NCBI GenBank assembly: GCA_000415965.1
Contig: KE356560.1
Span: 1,799,296-1,863,295 of the forward strand
Length of the DNA stretch: 64,000 bases
DNA from: Haloquadratum walsbyi J07HQW1
GTDB taxonomy: Archaea > Halobacteriota > Halobacteria > Halobacteriales > Haloferacaceae
Direction of reading: 5' to 3'
Position numbers and translations under genes: made by a program. Every line of letters starts with the position of its first letter. Position 1 is the first letter of the stretch. The notes under the pieces were generated by a model. It searched no databases. It saw nothing but the letters and a program-made list of their open reading frames with translations, and was not told where the DNA came from. Shown here piece by piece: positions 45,920-55,053 of this stretch.

Positions 45920-47022
45920 CAGACATCACCTTCCGGGTCACCGGGTGCACTGTGGGTTGGTGTCCGTTCAACCGACACCCCCACGCGATAGTTTTTGAAA
46001 AACTCTGCGGTAATGAGGAATAATATAATGAGTGCTTCCATGACACTCGTAATCGCCGAGGGGACACCAAGACTCGTCTCGATGCTTGATCCACCAATGA
46101 ATAAAACGCCAAAAAACAACGCTGCGAGCAACACTCTAAATGTGCCGTTGCGACCGAGTAACGCAATCGGAACTGCGGTAAATCCATATCCGGGATCGAA
46201 TGACGCCCGCAATCGACCCTCGACACCGGATATCTCGCTGATACCAGCAAATCCAGCCATCGCGCCACCAGCCATGAGTGCAATGAGATATATTTTGAGC
46301 TTGCTCATTCCAGCATGCTCGGCCGCATTGTCGTTCGCACCCATGAACGTGATTTCATATCCGAGTCGCGTGTAATTTATTATCATGTACGTGCCTGCGA
46401 CGAGGACTATCGCTAGGAGGATTCCAGACGGGAACCCGACTATAGGGAGAGATGGAAGCGTCGCTGCGGTCGGGAGTGATGCTGACTGTGGGAAATTTGA
46501 TTCGGCTGCCTGTAAAGGTCCACGAACGACGTAATTCAGAAGCGACTGTGCGATAAAAACGAACAACAACGTGGTTATGATTTCGTTGATGCCATACCTT
46601 GCCCGGAGCCACGCTGGGACAACAATCCACATAGCGCCTGCGACCCCGCCAGTAAGAAACATCAATGGCAATAGCGCGTATGTTGGGAGCGAAACGGTCA
46701 AACCAACCGTCGTACCAACGATGGCTCCGATTATGAGTTGACCTTCTGCACCGATATTCCACAGTCTCGCTTTGAGCGGTAGATACACTGCTAACCCGGC
46801 AAATATCAGCGGTACGGCTTTCACCAACGTGTTGGTAATGCCAAAACTGGTAGTCAGCGTTTGGATAAACATGATATTGTAAGCTGCCAGGGGATTAACC
46901 CCTAAGCTGAACAGTGCAAATCCACTTACAGTCAGCGCAGCTAGTACGGTGAATACCGGGGTTCCATACGCCATCCACGCTGGAATGTCTGACCGTGGAA
47001 TTAATTCAAGATTCAATTTCAT
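45919..47022 (-). CDS. Nucleoside ABC transporter permease 1
   Basis: A 367-aa membrane protein of the same permease family. A first helix (MAYGTPVFTVLAALTVSG) is followed by a periplasmic loop, then LKARLWNIGAEGQLIIGAIV with the family's N-I-G-A-E-G signature, and the coupling region TFMGANDNAAEHAGMSKLKI. The final helices are around residues 290-350. Its start overlaps the ATPase stop by 4 bp (ATGA) and its own stop overlaps permease 2, so all three are translationally coupled. Confidence 0.87.
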   Translation of the reverse strand: MKLNLELIPRSDIPAWMAYGTPVFTVLAALTVSGFALFSLGVNPLAAYNIMFIQTLTTSFGITNTLVKAVPLIFAGLAVYLPLKARLWNIGAEGQLIIGAIVGTTVGLTVSLPTYALLPLMFLTGGVAGAMWIVVPAWLRARYGINEIITTLLFVFIAQSLLNYVVRGPLQAAESNFPQSASLPTAATLPSLPIVGFPSGILLAIVLVAGTYMIINYTRLGYEITFMGANDNAAEHAGMSKLKIYLIALMAGGAMAGFAGISEISGVEGRLRASFDPGYGFTAVPIALLGRNGTFRVLLAALFFGVLFIGGSSIETSLGVPSAITSVMEALIILFLITAEFFKNYRVGVSVERTPTHSAPGDPEGDV

Positions 47023-48677
47023 GAGACGTTACTCCTGCCGCCGTCAGCAGCGATTTGTGCTGGCTGCTTGACCTCCTCTTTACCACCGTTCATTTCAAGA
47101 CTAATGCGTTGACGGTCGGCTTCTTCCGGAGTTGTCTCATAAACGATCTCTCCTTGATAGATGACCAGTATTCTATCGCTGAGGTCGAATAATTCATCAA
47201 GATCCTCAGATAATAATAGAACTCCCGTGCCCGATTTTCGCTGTTCGACTAATCGCTCCCGAATGAACTCGATGGCACCCACATCAACCCCTCTGGTCGG
47301 CTGGTTAGCAACTAACAGGTCGGGTTCACGCAGCATCTCCCGTGCAAGGATGAGTTTCTGGAGATTCCCTCCAGATAATTCCCCGGCATTTATTTCTCGA
47401 ACATCACTGATTCCTCGGACGTCAAACTCCTTGACGAGGGTGTCTGCATACTCCTCCATCGCCTGATAATTGAGTGTGAACCCATCAGAAAACTCAGAAT
47501 CACCGTATCGTTTCATGACGGCGTTATGCATGATAGAGAGTGTTCCTGCACAGCCGTCTTTGTGTCTATCTTCAGGAACAAACGATACCCCACTGTTAAT
47601 GAACGCACTGGGCGGTTCATCAGTGATATCATCGCCAGTGATTTCTATCGAACCGCCGACTGTCTCTCGGACGCCGACGAGCGACTCAGCGAGCTCTTTT
47701 TGCCCATTTCCACTGACCCCCGCAAGTCCGACAATTTCACCAGATTTAATACTCATATCCACACCAGAGACGGCTTCGATACCCCGGTCATCCTCTGTCC
47801 GAAGTGACGAAACATCGAGTACCGTTTCGCCTACCGGGACATCGTCTTTATCGACTTCGAATAAGACGTCTCGTCCAACCATCATCCGAGCGAGATCATC
47901 GGAGGTCTGCTCGCTCGTTTCGACGGTTCCGATGTCTTTGCCATCTCGGAGCACCGTCACACGGTCGGTGACTTGTTTAATTTCATCGAGTTTGTGTGTG
48001 ATTATAATGACTGTAAGACCCTCATTTGTCAACTTCTCAAGCGTCTCAAACAGCCGTTCTGCCTGTGTCGGAGTAAGCACCGCTGTTGGTTCATCAAGAA
48101 TCAACAGATCAACATCCCGGTAGAGCGCTTTGAGAATCTCGACACGCTGGCGTTCGCCGACACCGAGTTCCCATACGGGCATGGTGACATCAATATCAAA
48201 CCCGTAGTTATCAGATAATTGTTGTATCTGCTTTTGTGGTGCGTCAAGACCAAGCGTGAAACGTGAAGCAAGGCTCTGGACGATGTTGTTGGAGGTGAGT
48301 GATCCGAGAACACCTGATTTAGCTCCACGATCCTCCCTGAACGCTGCAGTTGGTTCTCGCTTCCCCAAGATAATATTTTTTGAAACAGAAAGACGTGGAA
48401 TAAGCTTAAAATGCTGGTGAACCATGCCGATACCCGCATCGATTGCATCCTGTGGTGAGTCCATCTCAAGTCGGTTATTACCGAGCCAGATCTCTCCTTG
48501 ATCAGCAGAATAAAGCCCATACAGGATTTTCATGAGCGTGCTTTTTCCTGCCCCGTTCTCACCCAATAACCCGTGAATCTCGCCTTTCTTCACTGACATT
48601 GATACGTCATCGTTTGCGATGACTCCCGGGAAGGTCTTCGTGATGTTTTCCATCCGCACGAATTCTTCAGCGCTCAT
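47019..48677 (-). CDS. Nucleoside ABC transporter ATP-binding protein (double NBD)
   Basis: 552 aa with two ATPase domains, as in ribose/nucleoside-type importers. Domain 1 (~1-270) has Walker A GENGAGKSTLMK, a signature-like ELGVGERQRVEI and Walker B LLILDEPTAVLTP; an insertion of about 40 residues precedes its signature. Domain 2 (~275-520) has the P loop GLAGVSGNGQKELAES (no canonical GKST, as usual for the second half), signature LSGGNLQKLILA and ILLSEDLDELFDLS. It drives uptake of nucleosides with the two permeases and the BMP lipoprotein. First gene of the operon, start ATG 48677. Confidence 0.9.
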   Translation of the reverse strand: MSAEEFVRMENITKTFPGVIANDDVSMSVKKGEIHGLLGENGAGKSTLMKILYGLYSADQGEIWLGNNRLEMDSPQDAIDAGIGMVHQHFKLIPRLSVSKNIILGKREPTAAFREDRGAKSGVLGSLTSNNIVQSLASRFTLGLDAPQKQIQQLSDNYGFDIDVTMPVWELGVGERQRVEILKALYRDVDLLILDEPTAVLTPTQAERLFETLEKLTNEGLTVIIITHKLDEIKQVTDRVTVLRDGKDIGTVETSEQTSDDLARMMVGRDVLFEVDKDDVPVGETVLDVSSLRTEDDRGIEAVSGVDMSIKSGEIVGLAGVSGNGQKELAESLVGVRETVGGSIEITGDDITDEPPSAFINSGVSFVPEDRHKDGCAGTLSIMHNAVMKRYGDSEFSDGFTLNYQAMEEYADTLVKEFDVRGISDVREINAGELSGGNLQKLILAREMLREPDLLVANQPTRGVDVGAIEFIRERLVEQRKSGTGVLLLSEDLDELFDLSDRILVIYQGEIVYETTPEEADRQRISLEMNGGKEEVKQPAQIAADGGRSNVS

Positions 48678-49083
48678 TTATGTATTGTAAGTCCATGCCC
48701 GCTATTCATATATAATTCCTGTTTCTTTGGTCAAAATTTGCGGACAAACATAGTTACTTTATCGATTCGGTGTTATTTTATGAAAATTGAGTCTTATCGA
48801 GAAAGCCTCAAAATCCAGTCTCCCACGTGATGGAAAATCAACTGCCTGTGAGGAAAGCCGGCACATCAGGATGTTTGTACTGTTTACTATCAGAAAGCCA
48901 CAGACGTATTTTCCTTTTTCAAAACGTAGTACGATTTCGTATTTACCTGCTAGTTTGTGAACATGCTTATTTTCACGCCAGTGGACATCAGCATATGTGG
49001 AGATATTCACAGTCGCGAAACACCAACACCAGCACCAGCAAGAGTCCACGTAATCAACCGATTCAATCAGAGACGACGTGTCG
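48678..49083. promoter_or_regulatory. Divergent control region, nucleoside importer / deaminase
   Basis: About 400 bp between the ATPase gene and the plus-strand aminohydrolase. It contains an ACCAAC/ACCAGC hexamer tract at 49020-49042 just before the latter. No protein-binding motif was recognised. Confidence 0.35.
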
Positions 49084-50499
49084 ATGACGGAATTAATTAT
49101 TATCAATGGGACGGTTGTTACACAGGACGTCGACCGAACTGTGCTCAAAAATAGCGCTGTCGCCGTGCAAGATGGCAGCATATCTGCAGTCGGACCGACT
49201 GCTGATGTCACTACCAATCATACCGCTAACCAGATTATTGACGCCGACGGTGGAGTCATCATTCCCGGGTTAATTAATCCGCATACGCACGTTTCGGATA
49301 TCCTACTCCGGGGTTCGTTCGCTGAGAACCGCGGTCTGCTCGACTGGCTATACAATGTCAAACGACCGGGAACACTGGCGATGCAACCCGAGGAGCACGC
49401 CACCGCAGCGACACTGTACTGTGCTGAAGCAATCCGGGCAGGGGTCACAACGTTTGTCGAGAACGACACGGAGGTCCTCTGGGATGATTGGGCAGACATC
49501 GAGGCAAAACTAGAGATATACAACCAATCTGGTATCAGAAACATCTATGGAGCCGGCATGGTTGACTGCGGCGCAGACAATGCATTCCAGGCACTTGTGT
49601 TGGATATTCAAACTCGAGACAATGATGTTGACCACCCACCACTGGAGAGATTTGTTGAGGAGACCGACAGGGTTGTCAAGGAGGTCGATTCACTTATTGA
49701 GGCATATCACGGGTCCGCTGATGGTCGGCAATCGATATGGCCGGCGCCGGTCGTCGTTGAAACGACGACGAATCGCTGCTTCCAGGCAGCTTCTGCGCTC
49801 GCTGAAGAACACGATGTGATGACGACTGTCCACGTTGCAGAGGCAGAGGCACAAGAGCAGCGATCACTGTCAAGTATCGAGTACCTTCGAAATATTGGAT
49901 ACCTCGGTGACAGGGCACTGCTGGGTCACTGTGTCCAAATTGACGAGGATGACGTTCGTATCCTCGCCGCAACCAACACGAGTGTCGCACACAACTACAT
50001 GGCGAACATGCGCCTTGCGACTGGGTTCGCGCCAGTAGCGGCGATGGTGGACGCCGGTGTGACAGTTGGACTCGGGACCGACAACTCGATACTGAATGAT
50101 ACAGTCAATCCGCTGAGTGATCTCCGAGCGATGGCTGGAGGATATAAAGGATACCACCGTGATCCGGGTGTCGTTTCGGCTCAGAAAGCATTCGATATGG
50201 TGACCATCGACGCCGCGGAAGCGATTGGTCGCGTCGGCAGTCTCGGCTCATTGGAGGTCGGAAAGCAAGCAGACATCGCTATCGTCGATTTTGACTATCC
50301 GCATCTGACTCCCAGCCCAGACCCAGTGTTCAGTCTTGTCCACGCTGCACAAGGATTCGAAGTTGACACCGTGGTATGCAACGGTGATATCGTGATGCAA
50401 GACCGACAGATACAGTCGTTTGATGAGTCCCTTGATAATATCTTATCCAGAGTCACAAAAACGGCTGCAGATCTCGTCGACCGTGTCGGGTATGATTGA
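49084..50499 (+). CDS. ATZ/TRZ-family aminohydrolase (second copy type)
   Basis: About 471 aa from ATG 49084 (MTELIIINGTVV); a GTG two codons earlier is possible. Metal motifs: INPHTHVSDILLRGS (HxH), TTVHVAEAEAQEQ, LLGHCVQ, VAHNYMANMRLATGFAP and VGLGTDNSILNDTVN. It belongs to the same mononuclear deaminase branch as the gene at 31048 but differs: NYMANM replaces C-P-S-S-N-M-K, and TDNSILNDTVN replaces NDGPPCNNTLD. It probably deaminates a purine, 8-oxopurine, cytosine or nucleoside brought in by the divergent importer. The exact substrate cannot be assigned. Confidence 0.75.
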   Translation: MTELIIINGTVVTQDVDRTVLKNSAVAVQDGSISAVGPTADVTTNHTANQIIDADGGVIIPGLINPHTHVSDILLRGSFAENRGLLDWLYNVKRPGTLAMQPEEHATAATLYCAEAIRAGVTTFVENDTEVLWDDWADIEAKLEIYNQSGIRNIYGAGMVDCGADNAFQALVLDIQTRDNDVDHPPLERFVEETDRVVKEVDSLIEAYHGSADGRQSIWPAPVVVETTTNRCFQAASALAEEHDVMTTVHVAEAEAQEQRSLSSIEYLRNIGYLGDRALLGHCVQIDEDDVRILAATNTSVAHNYMANMRLATGFAPVAAMVDAGVTVGLGTDNSILNDTVNPLSDLRAMAGGYKGYHRDPGVVSAQKAFDMVTIDAAEAIGRVGSLGSLEVGKQADIAIVDFDYPHLTPSPDPVFSLVHAAQGFEVDTVVCNGDIVMQDRQIQSFDESLDNILSRVTKTAADLVDRVGYD

Positions 50500-51313
50500 C
50501 ACTACCGGCTGTATCAGACTCACGGAATTCGACACCGTGGGCATTGAATATTGTGACGATCGCGCAGCCACCAGTATGACACGATTTGTAAATTCAACTC
50601 CTGCGTGAATAAACATACCACAGGTGGACTGTCATGTTGAACTGTGACTCCGTCTGGATTCCCGATCGCTGCCAGCGTATATAAATTAATTGATAGTACA
50701 CCAATCCCGTCCATCTCGGCTATGTGCTTGTGTTGGGTGGGTATTCGTCAATGTCATACTCGGAAGTGGAGAAATTGCAATCGACAATATGTAAGATATG
50801 GCTTCATTCGATATCATATCTGTGCTGATTTCGAAATCGATACCGTCGATTATATGTACAATTTATGATACTCACGAGGTGAGTCAGTGATACATAATTC
50901 AACTATTCTTTCATATCTCCCACCACGTAACGCCATCTCCACAGGAACGACCGTCGCAGTTGCATGACCACTGAGTGATTGCTTAATCCTCTTAGATGAG
51001 TTTGAGATCTTTCTCTGAACGATTCTAGAGAATAACTTGTGTGCTCACGCCATCATTCTCGGTCGATTCGGATCTGGGAGTGAAATCTCCTCTATCGACT
51101 CTAACTGCCTCCTGAAATCAATGAGGTCTGTTCTGTGTAAACAGAACACACAAGCTGCTGCTGGAAGAATTAAGCGGGTGGTGAGCAAAGTTGAGCGACT
51201 GAGTGTTATCTTATAAATTTGATTACATATTCACGCTAATGATAGTTACGGCATTGATTGTCATAACTAAATCAAGAACTTTTATTTCAATCCAAAAAAT
51301 TGAACAACGGAAT
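50500..51313. other. Intergenic region upstream of the receiver-kinase gene
   Basis: About 800 bp without a supported gene. It contains the inverted repeat at 51130-51147 and an AT-rich promoter-like zone near 51210-51300. Confidence 0.35.
51130..51147. promoter_or_regulatory. Perfect inverted repeat GTTCTGTgtaaACAGAAC
   Basis: Seven-base arms with a four-base loop, about 170 bp upstream of the receiver-kinase start. It may be an operator or a hairpin; no T run follows closely. Confidence 0.35.
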
Positions 51314-53518
51314 ATGGCTACCGGAGAGAAGCGTACGGATACGATCCGTGTCCTCCATGTTGATGGCCACGTGGATTTCGCCGAAATGGCAACGACGTTT
51401 CTCGAGCGAGAGAACGACCGATTCGACACTGAAATTGGTGCGAGTGCAAGTGACGGGCTCGATCGCCTCGCTGACTCATCATTTGATTGCGTTCTCTCTG
51501 ATTACGATATGCCCACTCAAGATGGGATTGAGTTTCTCAGGACTGTGCGCCAGAAGTACCCTGAACTTCCATTTATTCTGTATACAGGCGAAGGATCCGA
51601 AGCGGTCGCCAGTGAAGCCATTTCTGCTGGGGTAACTGATTATTTACAGAAATCATCTGGAACCGAACAGTACGAACTGTTAGCCCATCGGATTACAGAC
51701 GCTGTCGAGCAGTCACAGGCTGAACAACAAGCACAGGAAGAACAACGGCGATTTCGTACCCTTTTTGAGCGCCTCTCACAACCCACCGTGGAAGTGCAGT
51801 ATAAAAACGATGAGCCAATCGTCACTCAAGTCAATTCGGCTTTCGAGGATGTGTTTGGATACACCGCTGACACTGTCGTCGGTGAGTCACTCGACGCCTG
51901 CATTGTTCCCGAGGACCCGATAAGTGACGCCGCAGCAATCAACCAGCACGTCCAAGCCGGTGGTCGACTCGAATCGAGGGAGGTGATTCGGCAGACAACA
52001 GATGGACCCCGAAGATTCTTCTTAGAAAATGCTGTCTACGACGATTGCTCGGGCGGATGTTTTATTTACACAGACATCACCGACCAGCATGACCGTCGCC
52101 AACGGCTTGAACAAATTGAGACTTTCTTTCAACATGCACAGGATCACCTATTTTTAATTAATGTCGATGAGTCATTCAGAATCGAACGACTCAATCCAGC
52201 ATGGGAAGACACACCAGGTATCTCCGTTGTGGAAAGTTGTGGACAAACAATACAGGATGTGTTGGGTGAGACACAAGCACAAAAGGTCGAACAGAAATAT
52301 CGGAAGTGCGTCGAGCAGCGAGAGACGCTCGAATATGAGGAAGAAATCCAGTTTGGTGATGACCCTGCTCGCTGGGAGACCAGAATCGCGCCAGTCGTTA
52401 TTGACGGAGTAGTCGAGTATATTGCGGGTGCGAGCCGTGATATTACTGAGATCCGAGCTCAAAAACAACAACTAGCAGAATTGAAACAGCAGTATCAGAC
52501 ACCGGCAGAGAATTTCCCTGATGGGGCGGTATACTTGATTGACGACAATTTCGAGTACGTCCGTGCTCGTGGTGAAGAATTAGAGCGAACTGGTCTGTCG
52601 TCTGCAGACATTGAGGGGCACACCCCACACGAGGTGTTTCCCGATGAGCTTGCGGATAAAGCCTGTAAGCACTACAAACAGGCGTTTGATGGAATTGCTA
52701 CTACCCTCGAACAGGAGTACAGACGTGAACACTACCGAATTCGGGTAACGCCTGTGAAACCCGATGGAACAGAGATGGCACATGTGATGGCGGTCGCACA
52801 GAACATCACCGAGCACGTCGAGGACGGACGAGAACTCCAACGTCAGAACGAACAGCTCGATGAGTTTGCAAGCGTCGTGAGTCATGATCTGCGGAATCCA
52901 CTCTCTGTTGCAAAGGGCAATTTAGAACTTCTCCGGGAAGACTGTGACAATGATCGAACCCGTAAGATTACGTCGGCACTGACTCGAATGGATGAACTGA
53001 TTGATCATCTCCTGCAGTTAGCCCGGATTGGTGAGCAAGTAAAGAATCCAGAATCAGTCAATCTCGCCGAGTTGTCTCAGAGCTGCTGGCAGAATGTCGA
53101 GACAACCAATGCAACCATTCATCTCAATATTGATGCAACTGTTCAAGCTGACCGGGGTCGGCTTGCGCAGGTATTTGAGAATCTGATGCGAAATGCAATC
53201 GAGCATGCAGATCAAGATCAGGGTAAGAATGAAACCGAGGATGAGGACGAGGACGAGGATGTGACAATCACTATTGGTGAACTTGCGGATGGATTCTATG
53301 TCGCAGACGACGGAAGTGGAATTCCGGTCGATGAGCGAGACGATGTGTTTGAAGCCGGATATACGACGACCGAGCAGGGTACTGGATTTGGACTCTCAAT
53401 TGTCAAGCAGATCATTGAAGCTCACGGATGGGAGATATCACTCACAGGGAGCCCTGAAGACGGAGCACGCTTCGAGGTGACCGATATTGAATTAAATCGG
53501 CGTTACATCGAGTCCTGA
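51314..53518 (+). CDS. Receiver-PAS-histidine kinase hybrid
   Basis: About 734 aa from ATG 51314 (MATGEKRTDTIRVLHVDG). Order: an N-terminal receiver (~10-130) with the phospho-Asp in VLSDYDMPTQDG at ~63; three PAS-type domains between ~145 and 500; the phosphoacceptor helix ASVVSHDLRNPLSVAKGNLE; ATPase N box FENLMRNAIEHAD, G1 VADDGSGIPVDE and G2 GTGFGLSIVKQII. An EDEDEDED run separates N and G1 boxes. The receiver's acidic pair reads HVDG instead of the usual Asp-Asp, so metal binding may be altered. No membrane segment, so a cytoplasmic sensor. Longer upstream frame is hydrophobic and rejected as leader. Confidence 0.85.
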   Translation: MATGEKRTDTIRVLHVDGHVDFAEMATTFLERENDRFDTEIGASASDGLDRLADSSFDCVLSDYDMPTQDGIEFLRTVRQKYPELPFILYTGEGSEAVASEAISAGVTDYLQKSSGTEQYELLAHRITDAVEQSQAEQQAQEEQRRFRTLFERLSQPTVEVQYKNDEPIVTQVNSAFEDVFGYTADTVVGESLDACIVPEDPISDAAAINQHVQAGGRLESREVIRQTTDGPRRFFLENAVYDDCSGGCFIYTDITDQHDRRQRLEQIETFFQHAQDHLFLINVDESFRIERLNPAWEDTPGISVVESCGQTIQDVLGETQAQKVEQKYRKCVEQRETLEYEEEIQFGDDPARWETRIAPVVIDGVVEYIAGASRDITEIRAQKQQLAELKQQYQTPAENFPDGAVYLIDDNFEYVRARGEELERTGLSSADIEGHTPHEVFPDELADKACKHYKQAFDGIATTLEQEYRREHYRIRVTPVKPDGTEMAHVMAVAQNITEHVEDGRELQRQNEQLDEFASVVSHDLRNPLSVAKGNLELLREDCDNDRTRKITSALTRMDELIDHLLQLARIGEQVKNPESVNLAELSQSCWQNVETTNATIHLNIDATVQADRGRLAQVFENLMRNAIEHADQDQGKNETEDEDEDEDVTITIGELADGFYVADDGSGIPVDERDDVFEAGYTTTEQGTGFGLSIVKQIIEAHGWEISLTGSPEDGARFEVTDIELNRRYIES

Positions 53519-53861
53519 AATCGATTGTTCCAGTCTCAATTGGAGTCTCAAACGGCTTCAGCTGACAGATGACGGAGTTTCGATCTCACAACATCTTAAT
53601 ATTCACTCATGTGCAGCCTCCAGAGGAAAGTCATCCCTATGGCTTCTTTTGAGCCCAAGTATCATTGTTAATCCTCTGCTGGGCAGCTCCGGCTCTGACT
53701 CACACTGCAAGTTACCACATAGTTCCGTCTGTATTGAGACTGTGCAACATTGTATTTATTTTATATTGTTTTGATTTGCCTTCCTTCGGTTTCAGGTCTT
53801 CATTCAACACGACATGATTCATCAATGATATTTGGAGGTTGAAATAAATATCGTACACGTT
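53519..53861. other. Spacer between convergent genes
   Basis: AT-rich sequence with no supported gene; it should contain both terminators. Confidence 0.3.
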
Positions 53862-54653
53862 TCATGAAGACCCGATCAGACCCGTCAGCTCAGCAATCGA
53901 TTCAACGATTCGATGTGGTCGATACGCATACTCCGATACGTCCTCACGGTCAGTTGACCCTGTTAAGACGAGATACGTGGTCAGACCAGCCTCAATGCCG
54001 GCTACCACATCCGTGTCCATACGATCACCGACCATTGCCGTCGATTTGGAGTGAGCCCCAAGTTTGTTCAAAGCGCTACGAATCATGATTGGATTTGGCT
54101 TGCCAACAAAGTATGGCTCTTTGCCGGTAGCCTCCGTGATGAGAGCCGCAACAGAGCCAGTCGCTGGAAGCGGACCCTCAGCTGAGGGAGCCGTCGCGTC
54201 TGGGTTTGTCACAATGAATCGCGCACCCTGATTGACTAACCGGACGGCCGCAGTGATGTTCTGAAACGAGTATGTGCGACTTTCCCCAAGAACAACAAAA
54301 TCTGGATTAGTGCCAGTAAGCGTGTAGCCCACGTCGTGAAGTGCTGTCTTCAATCCAGCCTCACCAATCACGTACGCCGAAGCGTCTGGCATCTGATTTG
54401 AGACAAACTGTGCCGTCGCCACGGCTGAGGTCCAGATTCGCTCTTCCGGGATTGTGAGTCCAACGTCTGAAAGGCGCGCAGCCAGGTCGCGTCGTGTGTA
54501 GATTGCGTTGTTCGTTAATACAAGGAACTGACGCTCCTGTTTTTTGAGTTGATGAATAAAACTTTCAGCCCCTGAAAGAGCATCATCATCACGTATCAAC
54601 ACACCGTCCATATCGATTAACCATGTCTCAGGTTGTTTCTCTCTATCAGACAT
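53862..54653 (-). CDS. HAD-superfamily IIA phosphatase (NagD-like)
   Basis: About 263 aa from ATG 54653 (MSDREKQPETWLIDMDGV); the frame is open further up with an unlike leader. Motif I WLIDMDGVLIRDD has both catalytic Asp; motif II is FLVLTNNAIYTRRD; a type IIA cap (TNPDFVVLGESR... NPDATAPSAEG) follows; motif III Lys is in FVGKPNP and motif IV MVGDRMDTDVVAGIEAGL has the acidic pair. Such enzymes dephosphorylate small sugar phosphates or nucleoside monophosphates. Nothing in the context fixes the substrate, though 5'-nucleotidase activity would fit the purine genes upstream. Confidence 0.85.
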   Translation of the reverse strand: MSDREKQPETWLIDMDGVLIRDDDALSGAESFIHQLKKQERQFLVLTNNAIYTRRDLAARLSDVGLTIPEERIWTSAVATAQFVSNQMPDASAYVIGEAGLKTALHDVGYTLTGTNPDFVVLGESRTYSFQNITAAVRLVNQGARFIVTNPDATAPSAEGPLPATGSVAALITEATGKEPYFVGKPNPIMIRSALNKLGAHSKSTAMVGDRMDTDVVAGIEAGLTTYLVLTGSTDREDVSEYAYRPHRIVESIAELTGLIGSS

Positions 54654-54734
54654 CTTTACCAACACCTGCAATGATTCATGCGAGCGACAAACTTCAGACT
54701 TTATGACACGATAGAGTGTCGGTAATCCAGCCAA

Positions 54735-55053
54735 ACAATCACTACAGAGAACCGTTGCTCATATATACTCGTTTGATACGAGAACTGACCATCATAATCC
54801 TAGCGTAGTTGCTATGTTGAAGATCTGTATTCAGCACAGCATCTTCGAGTATATGATCGATTGAGCATTTCAGCACATCACAGATCGAGAATCAAAAAGC
54901 AAGGATCAATCAAGCATCATCTCAGATCCAACCCGCCTATCTGCGAGTCATCGATGATAATCAGCGAGATTCTCTTGATTCAGTACTGACGGTTGTGTAA
55001 ATATACGACTCATTCGGGGTGGATTCATTTATCTCGTTGGTAAATTATCATGT
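54735..55053. other. Divergent promoter region, HAD phosphatase / Rieske gene
   Basis: About 320 bp with no gene seen. Confidence 0.3.

Noticed and set aside
47470-48123. A 217-aa plus-strand open frame
   Set aside because: It is antisense to the ABC ATPase gene, Ser/Thr-rich, and without family character. The opposite strand carries clear Walker motifs.
48759-49217. A 152-aa minus-strand frame across the importer/deaminase control region
   Set aside because: It runs into the start of the plus-strand deaminase and its composition (basic, Ser/Val) is unlike local proteins.
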